Shown: positions 54,647 to 62,792 of the stretch, in pieces
Layout of the letters: every line of letters begins with the position of its first letter
Numbering within the stretch: the first letter of the stretch is position 1
NCBI GenBank assembly: GCA_963836905.1
Contig: CAWIKY010000003.1
Coordinates: 186,001-250,000, forward strand
Source of the DNA: CAWIKY01 sp963836905
Lineage (GTDB): Bacteria > Pseudomonadota > Alphaproteobacteria > Caulobacterales > Hyphomonadaceae
DNA: 64,000 nucleotides
Direction: 5' to 3'
The notes under the pieces: generated by a model
Told to the model about the DNA's origin: nothing
Database searches by the model: none
Seen by the model: only the letters and a program-made list of their open reading frames with translations
Position numbers and translations under genes: made by a program

Positions 54647-55894
54647 ATGTTGCAAATCATGAACAAGCTGCGTTCTGGTGCGACGTCTTCCGTAGCACCT
54701 TGTTCACGATCCGCCTTCGGCGGTCGAAGTAAATTGACTAATTGGCGCTCTCAATCCTTTATCGACGCAGCGAATGAAGCAAATGCGTCACCGGAAGTCA
54801 TTCGTAATGCAAAGCGAACACACGCCTTGCAGAGACGGCAAACTCGGCAAGTGCCGCCTGTATTCACATTAGAGCATCTTTCGCATCTCACGGGCGTGCA
54901 CTATGGGTTTCTTCGCGACTGTGTCGAACGCTATGGCGATGAACCCTATAAAGTCTTCCGCATACTAAAACGCCAACTCCCGGGAGAGACAAAGCCTCGC
55001 TATCGCATGATCAGCGTGCCTGATGATCGTCTCATGGCAGCGCAAAGATGGATCAACGCACAGATTTTGCAAAATCTCGACGTGCATGCTGCCAGCACAG
55101 CGTTCAAATCCGGAAGTCACATTGTCGAGGCCGCATCGCGCCATTGCGGGTGCCGCTGGCTCATCAAAATGGACATCGTGAACTTCTTTGAATCTGTAAG
55201 CGAGCAGCAGGTGTTCCATGTGTTCTCAGCGGCGGGCTACCAACCGCTTATCGCTTTTGAGCTCGGGCGTATTTGCACTCGAATGGGTCAATATTCTTTC
55301 GCACGCAGAGGCAGGAAATGGCACTCACCGGGACAGGAAGACCCGACCATACCTGAATATCATAGCTCTTTGCTGGGACACCTTCCGCAGGGCGCGCCCA
55401 CCAGTCCCATGCTCGCCAATCTCGCTATGATCCGTTTCGATGAAATCGTGACAGCCATCGCGGCAGATCGCGGCCTTATCTATTCTCGCTACGCCGATGA
55501 TCTCAGCTTTTCCACAGACGACGACACCTTCGACCGAAATGATGCGCGAACCTTGGTTTCTCTAGTGAAAGCTGAACTGCAAAATCATGGGTTTAGATCG
55601 CATTATGCGATGACCAAGATTTGCCCGCCAGGGTGCCGGCGGATTGTGCTCGGTCTATTGGTCGACGGCGATGAACCGCATCTGTCGAAATCTTACCGCA
55701 AAAATTTGGATCAACATCTGCACTTTATGTCTCCTGAAAGCGTCGGTCCGGTTGCGCACGCCGCCTATAAGAATTTTACGACCGTTTATGGGCTGAAAAA
55801 CCATGTCGAAGGGTTGATTGTTCATGCCATGCAGGTCGATCCGGATTTTGCACAAGCGGCGTGGGACAAATTCAACCGGGTTGAGTGGCCTTAG
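54647..55894 (+). CDS. retron-type reverse transcriptase
   Basis: 415 residues starting MLQIMNKLRSGA. RT motifs are in order: RYRMISVPDDRLMAAQRWI, LIKMDIVNFFESVS, GHLPQGAPTSPMLANLA, YSRYADDLSFSTDDD (YADD catalytic), and RIVLGLLVDG followed by the thumb with LSKSYRKNLDQHLHFM. The compact size without an endonuclease domain is typical of retron RTs. The VTG motif reads VLG. The start is uncertain; the overlapping ATG at 54544 opens a different frame. It probably synthesises msDNA from the adjacent RNA. Confidence 0.92.
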   Translation: MLQIMNKLRSGATSSVAPCSRSAFGGRSKLTNWRSQSFIDAANEANASPEVIRNAKRTHALQRRQTRQVPPVFTLEHLSHLTGVHYGFLRDCVERYGDEPYKVFRILKRQLPGETKPRYRMISVPDDRLMAAQRWINAQILQNLDVHAASTAFKSGSHIVEAASRHCGCRWLIKMDIVNFFESVSEQQVFHVFSAAGYQPLIAFELGRICTRMGQYSFARRGRKWHSPGQEDPTIPEYHSSLLGHLPQGAPTSPMLANLAMIRFDEIVTAIAADRGLIYSRYADDLSFSTDDDTFDRNDARTLVSLVKAELQNHGFRSHYAMTKICPPGCRRIVLGLLVDGDEPHLSKSYRKNLDQHLHFMSPESVGPVAHAAYKNFTTVYGLKNHVEGLIVHAMQVDPDFAQAAWDKFNRVEWP

Positions 55895-55924
55895 AGCTTT
55901 TTGCGTATTGACGTTTTGGGCGCC

Positions 55925-56024
55925 TTGCGGCTTTCGCCGCAACCGGGCTCGCGAAACCGAGCCTTGTCTTCGCCAAGTCTCGGCCCTTCGGGCTTTCATC
56001 CTTCCCTCAGCTGCGCTTCGGCTG
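55925..56024 (+). other. cluster of short hairpins after the RT gene
   Basis: Within 100 nt there are five close inverted repeats. These are TTGCGGC-TTTC-GCCGCAA (55925-55942), GGCTCG-N6-CGAGCC (55946-55963), CTTG/CAAG (55963-55977), GCCC-TTC-GGGC (55983-55993) and CAGC/GCTG (56008-56024). No ORF is supported here. It could be a transcribed structured RNA, a terminator region or an alternative RNA partner of the RT. Confidence 0.5.
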
Positions 56025-56082
56025 GCGCACGTTCAGGTTCATCTGGTTCGTATGAATAGGCACCGAACTGAAGCGTGGAGAT

Positions 56083-56400
56083 TTATAACAATCCATGCTT
56101 TTGCGCCATTTCCAAAATAGCGCGTCCGGCCTGCCTTTGGCGTTGCAAAACGGCTATGGCCCATATCATGCCGCACAGCGCAATAACTGCAATCGCAAAC
56201 ACCCATAGCGATCCATTATCAATAAAAGAACGCGCGGCAAACCCGAAGATAAGCGCCAGCATGCCAATAACGCTACCGTTCACAATCCACATCGTCCGTG
56301 TCCAGAATTTCAGATGGGCCTGGGCCTGAGCCGTCGATGTGACTAACGACTGGATCAGGCTGTCATCTATAGCATGCTCTGTTTGAAGGCGCTGAATATC
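56083..56400 (-). CDS. small two-helix membrane protein, start uncertain
   Basis: The open frame from ATG 56292 gives 69 residues with two membrane helices (SVIGMLALIFGFAARSF, LWVFAIAVIALCGMIWAIAVL) and a basic helix end. The same frame is open upstream to 56400 with coherent sequence (DIQRLQTEHAIDDSLIQSLV, AQAHLKFWTRTM) but no start codon, so the gene starts further upstream, possibly beyond a frame change. The long N-terminal helix plus two TMs is similar in layout to small mobilisation or entry-exclusion proteins, which I cannot confirm. Confidence 0.5.
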   Translation of the reverse strand, partial: DIQRLQTEHAIDDSLIQSLVTSTAQAQAHLKFWTRTMWIVNGSVIGMLALIFGFAARSFIDNGSLWVFAIAVIALCGMIWAIAVLQRQRQAGRAILEMAQKHGLL

Positions 56401-56762
56401 AGTTCCAGACTGGCTTCATCAAACCCACCCTAACGTATTCTTAGGCGCGGCAAAGGGCGATCTCAACGCTCCTCATCTCTTTGAACCAGCGGGCGCCGCG
56501 CTGACGCGCGGGCGACATTATAGGCGTTTCTCTCGGAACAGACGGAGGTGGGCGTCAGGCACTCTTGCACCGGGCGGTCCATGGGCAAGGGCTTTGGGTT
56601 TGCGTGCGTTTAGTTCGCCTGCGGCGTCCTACCAAAACCCTTGCCCAGCGGCAGCAAGCTGCCTTGGCCCTGATGCCCGATGCCGGAGCGCCTTCTTGCC
56701 GCCCACCCCCGCCTGTCCGGGGGAAACAATGGCAGGGCGGGAGGCAACTGGAGACTTTTGAC
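56401..56762 (+). other. non-coding leader before ardA with a long hairpin
   Basis: No coding region is supported. GGGCAAGGGCTTTGG (56583-56597) and CCAAAACCCTTGCCC (56632-56646) pair at 14 of 15 positions across a 34-nt loop. A GC-rich stretch follows (CACCCCCGCCTGTCCGGGGG). It could be a regulatory leader or single-strand promoter for early expression of ardA during conjugation, as known for some plasmids. Confidence 0.5.
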
Positions 56763-57323
56763 ATGACCGCAACCAACCCACCCCTTGGAACAGCTAACGC
56801 ACTCACGACATCGAGCGAGATTAGGATTTATGTGGCCTGTCTCGCCGCCTATAATTCGGGTCATCTTCATGGCCGCTGGATAGATGCCAGCCTTGGCGAG
56901 GCCCATATTAGGGACGAGACCCGCGCCATGCTGGCCGCATCGCCAGAGCCAGACGCCGAAGAATGGGCGATACATGATTATGAAGGTTTTGACGGTGCGC
57001 CTATTAGCGAATGTGCGAGTTTTGAAACTATTGCCGCGCTGGCCGAATTTATCACCGAACACGAGACCTTCGGCGGGAAACTGCTTGAGCATTACGGCGG
57101 CGACCTTGAGGACGCGAAAGCGGCACTTGAGGAATATTGCGGCGAGTATGAAAGCCTTGAAGATTACGCCCGCGAATTGACGGAGCAGACAGGGACGCAA
57201 ATTCCCGAAAGTCTCGCCAAATATATCGACTACGCCGCGATGGCCCATGACATGGAAATGGGCGGGGACGTCTTCACGATTGAGACAGGATTTCAGCAAG
57301 TCCATGTCTTTTGGGCACGGTGA
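56763..57323 (+). CDS. ardA: antirestriction protein ArdA
   Basis: 186 residues, strongly acidic, mimicking DNA. Motifs: RIYVACLAAYNSGHLHGRWID, EWAIHDYEGF, ISECASFETIAALAEFI and the end ETGFQQVHVFWAR. ArdA blocks type I restriction enzymes when the element enters a new host. Start chosen at MTATNPPL after GGAGAC; it follows a long structured leader. Confidence 0.93.
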   Translation: MTATNPPLGTANALTTSSEIRIYVACLAAYNSGHLHGRWIDASLGEAHIRDETRAMLAASPEPDAEEWAIHDYEGFDGAPISECASFETIAALAEFITEHETFGGKLLEHYGGDLEDAKAALEEYCGEYESLEDYARELTEQTGTQIPESLAKYIDYAAMAHDMEMGGDVFTIETGFQQVHVFWAR

Positions 57324-57328
57324 GCGAT

Positions 57329-57811
57329 ATGACGTTCACAGAAAAATTTGGGCCATTTGTGTGCGAGGGTGACACCATCACATGCGAAGCCCAAGGCTTT
57401 ACCTTTAGCGCCCGCATCGTGCGTGATGATTGCGGAGACGCCCCCGACGAGCGCCAAGATGGATTCTGGCCTTCACTCTATAAAGACGCGGCGGGATTTA
57501 TCGGCGCGGGCAATGGCTGGCGGGCGCGTTTTGACGCCGCCCAAGCCCGCGCCGAGGCGGTCATGGAGGCATGGCGCAATGATGAATGGTTCTATTGCGG
57601 GGTTGTCCTGTCTGTTCGCTTTGACGGGATTGAGATTGATGACCACGCCGCCAGCCTTTGGGGCATTGAAGCCAACTATCCTGACAGCGACAACGCCTAT
57701 CTGGCCGAGGTCGCCAATGAATTGCTCCCCGAAGCGATAGACGCTGCCAAAGCCGAGCGGGCGCGGCTATGTGCCGTGCTTTGCGGCGCGGACGCCGAGA
57801 CAGCGGCATGA
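57329..57811 (+). CDS. unknown acidic protein of ICE backbone
   Basis: 160 residues from MTFTEKFGPFVCEGDTI, 5 bp after ardA. It is acidic (VLSVRFDGIEIDDHAASLWGI), has three to five Cys, and contains an Asp-rich middle (DDCGDAPDERQDGF). It is typical of small genes following ardA in these elements; possibly another DNA mimic. Overlaps the next gene by 4 bp. Confidence 0.6.
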   Translation: MTFTEKFGPFVCEGDTITCEAQGFTFSARIVRDDCGDAPDERQDGFWPSLYKDAAGFIGAGNGWRARFDAAQARAEAVMEAWRNDEWFYCGVVLSVRFDGIEIDDHAASLWGIEANYPDSDNAYLAEVANELLPEAIDAAKAERARLCAVLCGADAETAA

Positions 57812-58035
57812 GCCACGAGACGGAAACCACCGAAGTCGGCAACCAGACCCTGATTGACGGGGTGGCCCCGATAACCTTGCGAGATCGCTTAGCGGTCATG
57901 GCATCCCAGCCCATGACCCCAAAGCGTGGCCCCCACATCCCGCAAAAGCAATGTGACCACGGCCTTTTTGATGAGGTCGGCCGTGCGCAAATCGACCTTT
58001 GTGACCTTATCGCTCAAGCAACCAAGGAGACTTAA
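57808..58035 (+). CDS. small hypothetical protein between the ardA pair and parB-like gene
   Basis: 75 residues from MSHETETTEVGNQ (ATGA overlap with the preceding gene). It has a basic middle (MTPKRGPHIPQKQCDH) and an amphipathic end (FDEVGRAQIDLCDLIAQ). No family recognised. Its close spacing supports an operon with ardA and the ParB-like gene. Confidence 0.5.
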   Translation: MSHETETTEVGNQTLIDGVAPITLRDRLAVMASQPMTPKRGPHIPQKQCDHGLFDEVGRAQIDLCDLIAQATKET

Positions 58036-58037
58036 TC

Positions 58038-59867
58038 ATGAGCACCGAAACGAAAACGAGGCCCACCACAAAAAAGAAAAGCGCGACCCGTAAACCGAAG
58101 CCCGCGCCAAAACCGAAACGGGACGTAAAATTTCTGCCCGTGATTGACTTGCATGTCAGCAAGCTGAATATGCGGCATGGCAAGGATGCGCCCGATATTG
58201 ACGACATCTATCCGAGCATATTGGAAAGCGGCGTCCATCAATCGCTCTTGGTGCGCAAAGAGGGCAAAGGCTATGGCGTGATTGCCGGACGCCGCCGCCT
58301 GTTTGCGCTCAAAAAGAAAGCCGAGGAAACAGGCCAGCCGCAAGCCGCGCCGTGCTTAATTATGCAAAGCGGCGACACCAAAGCCGCCCGCGAAGCCTCG
58401 CTTTTAGAAAATGTCGCGCGGCTTCCCGCGACCCATCTAGAACGCTTTGCTGCCTATAAGGGACTTGCTGATAGCGGCAAGGACGCCGCCGCCATTGCGA
58501 AGACATTCGGCATCAAGGAGCTGGACGTGAAGCGGGTTCTGGCACTCGCCAATCTTTTGCCCGAATTGCTGGCGCTGTTCGAGGCCGAGGATATTCAGGG
58601 CCACACATTGCAAGCGCTGACCCTTGCCACGCCTGACCAGCAAAAGGCATGGCTCGACATCTATCATTCCGATGATTACGCGCCGCAAGGCGAACAGTTA
58701 AGAGCATGGCTGACAGGCGGAGCGCGGATTAAAACCGATGTGGCCCTGTTTGAGGTGGACAATTTTGAAGGCACAATCATCACCGACCTTTTCGGCGACA
58801 CCGCCTATTTCCAAGACCCAGACCTGTTCTGGATGCACCAGAACAAAGCCATTGCGACAGCCGTGAGTGAGTGGAAAGCGGAAGGGTGGAGCGAGATTGT
58901 CGTCATGGAACGCGGCGAGCACTTCACCACTTGGGAGCATGGTAAGCGGGCGATGGAGCAAGGCGGCAAGATATTCCTCGCCATCGGCCATGACGGGTCA
59001 GTCACGCCGCATATTGGCTATTTGTCCAATGCCGACATCAAGAAAATCGACGCCATCCTAAAAACAGGCGGCGCGGCAGACGCGCCCGCCAAAACGGATA
59101 AACCCGAAATGTCAGGCCCGCTTTGCGATTATGTCGCCTTGCATCGCCACGCCGCTATTCGCGCGTGTCTGCTCGACCATCCGAGCGTCGCCTTGCGGCT
59201 CACTGTAGCGCATATGCTGGTTGGCTCTGATTTGTGGCAGGTCGCGCCGCAGAAAACGACCTCCCGCAAAGAGAGCACGAGCGAGAGCGTGGCGGCAAGC
59301 CAAGGGGCCAAGCGTTTTGAAACCGAGCGCGATGACGCCTTTGACCTTTTAGGTCTGACGCCTTTTGAAAGCCCCTATAGCCCGTCCAAAAAACTCGCAG
59401 ACGGGAGCATCACACAAATCTTTGCGCAGTTGTTGGAGATGGAGGATGCGCAAGTCATGCGCGTGATGACCCTCGCCATGGCGGCAAGCCTTGCGGCGGG
59501 GACTGACCTTATCGAAGCTGTCACCTATGCCGTGCCTGTGGATATGGGCAAGATGTGGCAACCTGATGATGCCTTCTTTGACATCTTGCGCGATAAGCGC
59601 GTCATCAATGCGATGGTCAAAGACATTGCAGGCAAGTCTTGCGCAGACGGGGCGCTGACCGATACGGGCAAGGTGCAAAAAGACATCATCCGCAACCGTA
59701 TAGCGGGGCATGGCGTCAGCGCGGACAAGGCGCGGCCCGATTGGCGGCCTCGGTGGATGCAAGTGCCCGCCAGCCATTATCTCGACCGCGCGACTTGCCC
59801 GCCCAGCGCGGCGGGCGAGCGGGCAGCCAAAATAATGGACAAAACGCCGAAACAGAAAGCGGCCTAG
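58038..59867 (+). CDS. ParB-like nuclease domain protein
   Basis: 609 residues. A basic, Lys/Pro-rich N-terminus (residues 1-30) precedes a ParB/Spo0J domain with LPVIDLHVSKLNMR, SILESGVHQSLLVR, YGVIAGRRRLFALKK and EASLLENVARLPATHLERF, and a KorB-type HTH (AAIAKTFGIKELDVKRVLAL). A long C-terminal part with no clear domain includes GERGEHFTTWEHGKR-like sequence. ICE-borne ParB-like proteins of this size may aid element maintenance or act as nucleases. Confidence 0.85.
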   Translation: MSTETKTRPTTKKKSATRKPKPAPKPKRDVKFLPVIDLHVSKLNMRHGKDAPDIDDIYPSILESGVHQSLLVRKEGKGYGVIAGRRRLFALKKKAEETGQPQAAPCLIMQSGDTKAAREASLLENVARLPATHLERFAAYKGLADSGKDAAAIAKTFGIKELDVKRVLALANLLPELLALFEAEDIQGHTLQALTLATPDQQKAWLDIYHSDDYAPQGEQLRAWLTGGARIKTDVALFEVDNFEGTIITDLFGDTAYFQDPDLFWMHQNKAIATAVSEWKAEGWSEIVVMERGEHFTTWEHGKRAMEQGGKIFLAIGHDGSVTPHIGYLSNADIKKIDAILKTGGAADAPAKTDKPEMSGPLCDYVALHRHAAIRACLLDHPSVALRLTVAHMLVGSDLWQVAPQKTTSRKESTSESVAASQGAKRFETERDDAFDLLGLTPFESPYSPSKKLADGSITQIFAQLLEMEDAQVMRVMTLAMAASLAAGTDLIEAVTYAVPVDMGKMWQPDDAFFDILRDKRVINAMVKDIAGKSCADGALTDTGKVQKDIIRNRIAGHGVSADKARPDWRPRWMQVPASHYLDRATCPPSAAGERAAKIMDKTPKQKAA

Positions 59868-59952
59868 AGCCACGAAAAATCGGGGCGGGCCTTCCTGCGA
59901 AGTCTCCGAGGCTTGCCCCAGCCTTGGCCGTTGCCATCGGCCTTGGCGACAG

Positions 59953-59988
59953 ACCGCCGCGCCTTACCAGGCGCGGCGGTGCTTTTTT
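59953..59988 (+). terminator. strong terminator after the ParB-like gene
   Basis: ACCGCCGCGCC (59953-59963) and GGCGCGGCGGT (59970-59980) form an 11-bp perfect stem, followed by GC and six T residues. It ends the ardA-parB operon. Confidence 0.9.
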
Positions 59989-60008
59989 GGCGGGCCATCT
60001 GAATGCCA

Positions 60009-60287
60009 TTAGGTCCGTTTCAGCACGTCTTGGACATGGGATAGGCTGGACTTTAATTCGGTTTCGAGATGCCGAAGGTCAGAGGCATCGCCTGCCTGCG
60101 GCGCGGCGCGCATATCGGACAGCATATCTTGTATGAGATCGCTGACGGGACGCGGCGGAATTTTGCCGTTCGAGCCAAACAATACTGCTTCATCGGCATG
60201 GCCTAATTGATTCGAGCAGAGCGCAATATAACCCGTAGAGGTCAGAAAGACCTTCAAAAGTGAGCCATCAATATAGGTGCTCGCCAT
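60009..60287 (-). CDS. unknown protein divergent from the XRE regulator
   Basis: 92 residues. N-terminal beta-rich part (YIDGSLLKVFLTSTGYIALC) and helical end (LSDMRAAPQAGDASDLRHLET). No family recognised. It is divergently arranged with the XRE regulator gene across a 108-bp control region; such a pair could be a switch, as qseM/qseC in ICEMlSymR7A, but similarity is not shown. Confidence 0.55.
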   Translation of the reverse strand: MASTYIDGSLLKVFLTSTGYIALCSNQLGHADEAVLFGSNGKIPPRPVSDLIQDMLSDMRAAPQAGDASDLRHLETELKSSLSHVQDVLKRT

Positions 60288-60342
60288 ACGCTACAGACCT
60301 GTTTTACTCTTTATAGCACAATTCGCGCGCCCCTGCGACGAA

Positions 60343-60399
60343 TACCAACTATACTTGGTAGCGCGTAAACGGCCATCCCGTCCAGTCCTTACAGGATGG
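60343..60399. promoter_or_regulatory. operator-like repeats between the divergent pair
   Basis: TACCAA-CTATAC-TTGGTA (60343-60360) is a perfect 6-bp inverted repeat. A second, CCATCC (60373-60378) with GGATGG (60394-60399), overlaps the ATG of the XRE gene. Either could be a binding site for that regulator. Confidence 0.6.
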
Positions 60400-60605
60400 A
60401 ATTAAAAGCGATCTTTGCGAGACATCTGCGCAAGCGCCGCGCCGAACTTGGTTGGAGCCAGGAAGAAGTCGGTGAGCGTAGCGGATTAACGCGTAATTAT
60501 ATTGGTATGATCGAACGCGGGGAAACCTCACCGACACTGGATGCCGTCGAGGCGATTTCCAAAGCGTTTGAAGTCAAGCCTTCGGCGATGTTGGACGACA
60601 CCTAA
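60396..60605 (+). CDS. XRE/Cro-CI family regulator
   Basis: 69 residues, almost only a helix-turn-helix (LRKRRAELGWSQEEVGERSGL, RNYIGMIERGETSPTLDAVE). It is a compact cI/Cro-type repressor, like QseC. It probably controls itself and the divergent gene. Lies between two backbone operons, so it may set the element's transfer state. Confidence 0.85.
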   Translation: MELKAIFARHLRKRRAELGWSQEEVGERSGLTRNYIGMIERGETSPTLDAVEAISKAFEVKPSAMLDDT

Positions 60606-61144
60606 TCGGCGCGATCATGCGGCCTATCCGAGATTAGCAGAAATGTCAGACGCCCGAGACGAAGCACAGTTGCGCGAGGGATAGTCTTTGCCACAGGCTT
60701 GCGGGCGCGTTGCTTGCCGAAAAGAACACGCAGCCAATTTAGAAATAAAAACAGCCAAACCGTCTCTCTGCGCTGCACATTGAAAAGGCATATGAGTGCG
60801 AGAGGCCCACAAAGCCTAGAGCGCGAAGCCATCACCTTTCTCACACCGTGTCAGGCTAAAACGCAGGGCCATCGTCACACGTCTCCACCTCATTATCTGC
60901 ACCAAGAGCCAATCCCCGAACTGAACGCTTTTAGCCCTAAGCGAAACCAGTCGCGCCTTAAAACATGCCAGCTGACCTTTTTTCCCCGCCGCTATCGCGG
61001 CTCCTCGCGCAGCAAAAAAGGTCAGCTTCTATGTGCTCCGCTTCGCTGCGCCCCTTCGGGTTGAGACGCGCCCGGCCTCGCTTTGGCGGGCGGCGTCAGC
61101 CGGGAGATTGGCTCCCGGCGGCATAACAAATGGAGACTGAAACA
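60606..61144 (+). other. long leader with hairpins before the DUF736 gene
   Basis: No well-supported gene. A minus-strand frame (60602-60844, 80 residues, partly hydrophobic) is possible but weak. A perfect 14-bp inverted repeat, AGCTGACCTTTTTT (60970-60983) and AAAAAAGGTCAGCT (61014-61027), surrounds a CCGC-TATC-GCGG hairpin. GC-rich hairpins continue to about 61125 (GCTTCGCTGCG, CCCCTTCGGG). It looks like a structured leader or a transcription barrier. Confidence 0.5.
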
Positions 61145-61468
61145 ATGGCACAAGCACTTGGATATGTAACACAAGGTGAAAACGGAAACTTCGAGGGCAT
61201 CCTCGCTATGGGCCTCAATACCCGCATCCGCATCGTGACGAATGATGCCAAAGAAACCGAGAAACAGCCTGACTTCCGGGTTTATTCCGCAGATGGCGGC
61301 GAGATCGGCGGCGGCTGGACACGCACCGGAAAAGCCAGCGGCAAAGACTATATCTCGCTCACACTGGCGTCCCCGTTGATCGGCCCGCGTAAAGTTTACG
61401 CCAATCTCGGACAGGCCGCAGGCGGTGAGCCGGAAGAGTTTGCCATCCTTTGGAACCCGAAGGACTAG
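61145..61468 (+). CDS. DUF736 family protein
   Basis: 107 residues starting MAQALGYVTQGENGNFEG. Beta-rich with ADGGEIGGGWTRTGKASGKDYISLTL and the family end GEPEEFAILWNP. DUF736 proteins are common on alphaproteobacterial plasmids and ICEs and of unknown function. Start chosen at MAQAL rather than the upstream in-frame ATG (61130), following family pattern and GGAG. Confidence 0.9.
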   Translation: MAQALGYVTQGENGNFEGILAMGLNTRIRIVTNDAKETEKQPDFRVYSADGGEIGGGWTRTGKASGKDYISLTLASPLIGPRKVYANLGQAAGGEPEEFAILWNPKD

Positions 61469-61597
61469 GCCCACACCGCTCAAAAAGAGCCTCATTCGGC
61501 GTACAGCGTCGGGTGAGGTTTTTCGCGTCAGGGTTTAATTAAGTTCCAATACTTCTCTGATACGATAAGGTGTTGAAAACTATGGACAAACGGGCTG

Positions 61598-62425
61598 ATG
61601 CGGGAAAATGGGCTGATTTCTGCTGCGCGGCGTATGCCGAATGCAGCATGGGCGTGGGAAGGATTGCGGCGCAATCCTGCCTATCGTGCTGACTATCGCG
61701 CACATGCCCATGCCATGCCCGCGACTATTCCGCTTTACGGCGGGGCGCGGCTTTTACGTGCGCCGCGTCGTTATTTGAGCGCTGAAGAATGGGGGCTTTT
61801 AACCTATGCCGACCCGTATTTGACGGCAGATGAGGCCAATGTGTTTTGGCGGCCCGATCTGCTGGCAGGCGCGCTTAGAGTGAAACTGACACCGCTAGGA
61901 ACGAGTTCAGATGTTGATGATGGCCCGTCTGATACAATCGTCTTATCGGCACTGAAAACCCGCCGCGTGCTTCTCGAAACCGTGGATGGCGCGCGTCATA
62001 TCTTGCTGAATGGTCGCCGTTTCTGGATACAACTCTATTCAATTAAACGCGCGCCTGTCGGGGACCAAGCGGAAGTCGATATACGCTTTGATGGCGCCGA
62101 CCACATGCAGCGCAGACTTGATACTGCCGCTCAACTCCTCGCGCTGCACCGCTCGGCTGGCGGAAAATTGTCCTTAATCGGACGACGTAGAAATACACGC
62201 CCATTATCAAATGCGCTCAATGCCTATGACATATGGCATGGGTTTGACCGTCCGAAAGGCAGCCTTGAAGATGTTGCGGAAATGATTGTTGGCAAAGCCA
62301 GAATGGCAGCAGATTGGGGCGCAAATGATCGGGCCTTGAAAGCCCAAGCCAAGCGCGCTATTGCCAAAGGCGAGGCATTTGTTGCGGGAGATTACCGCCA
62401 CTTGCTCGCCCAAAAAGTCCTTTAA
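61598..62425 (+). CDS. DUF6499-DUF2285 fusion, FseA-like transfer activator
   Basis: 275 residues. The N-terminal WAWEGLRRNPAYRADYRAH is the DUF6499 motif; the rest (KLTPLGTSSDVDDGPSDTI, ETVDGARHILLNGRRFWI, to HGFDRPKGSLEDVAEMI) is a DUF2285 domain. In ICEMlSymR7A these two domains are encoded by msi172/msi171 and are joined by programmed frameshifting to form FseA, the activator of rdfS. Here they are one open frame, so activation would not need frameshifting. Confidence 0.8.
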   Translation: MRENGLISAARRMPNAAWAWEGLRRNPAYRADYRAHAHAMPATIPLYGGARLLRAPRRYLSAEEWGLLTYADPYLTADEANVFWRPDLLAGALRVKLTPLGTSSDVDDGPSDTIVLSALKTRRVLLETVDGARHILLNGRRFWIQLYSIKRAPVGDQAEVDIRFDGADHMQRRLDTAAQLLALHRSAGGKLSLIGRRRNTRPLSNALNAYDIWHGFDRPKGSLEDVAEMIVGKARMAADWGANDRALKAQAKRAIAKGEAFVAGDYRHLLAQKVL

Positions 62426-62564
62426 TAATCGTAAAATTCTACGTCACGGAATCGCAACGTCGCGATTGCGTGTCTTCCCTCCGACCTGAATTTCTGGCTC
62501 GATTCGCCTCGCGTTCCGCTCGGAACCCTGCGGCACGCAAGCCCGGTTGCATAGGAGTTTAGTG

Positions 62565-62792
62565 ATGGAGAATGCACAGCCCAGCCCTTATTTACTCGCC
62601 GCAGAGGCGGCAGCTTATCTTCGACTTGAAGAGCGAACGATCAATAATATGCGTTGGCGCGGCGAAGGACCGTCCTACCGCAAGCATGGCGGTAAGGTCA
62701 TTTATCACCGCGATGATCTCGATGCCTGGTCACGCACCCGCGACGCCGGAAGCGGGCATACCAATGATAATGACAGCGATGAAGATGACTAG
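62565..62792 (+). CDS. excisionase-like HTH protein (RdfS-like)
   Basis: 75 residues from MENAQPSPYLLAAEAA (a second ATG lies upstream). A MerR-like/AlpA-type helix-turn-helix is seen: EAAAYLRLEERTINNMRWRGEGPSY, VIYHRDDLDAW. It is followed by an acidic tail. Size and position after the DUF2285 activator fit a recombination directionality factor. It overlaps the next gene by 8 bp. Confidence 0.8.
   Translation: MENAQPSPYLLAAEAAAYLRLEERTINNMRWRGEGPSYRKHGGKVIYHRDDLDAWSRTRDAGSGHTNDNDSDEDD

Noticed and set aside
54544..54732. 62-codon frame starting on the PRTase stop codon
   Set aside because: The TAATG overlap could mean coupling, but the peptide has no recognisable features and the region is better explained as structured RNA; kept as an alternative in the findings.
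55925..56024. CRISPR-like interpretation of the hairpin cluster
   Set aside because: There are no regularly spaced identical repeats and no cas genes in the window.
60602..60844. 80-codon minus-strand frame overlapping the XRE stop
   Set aside because: Partly hydrophobic but Arg-rich, without a Shine-Dalgarno or known family; evidence too weak to call a gene.
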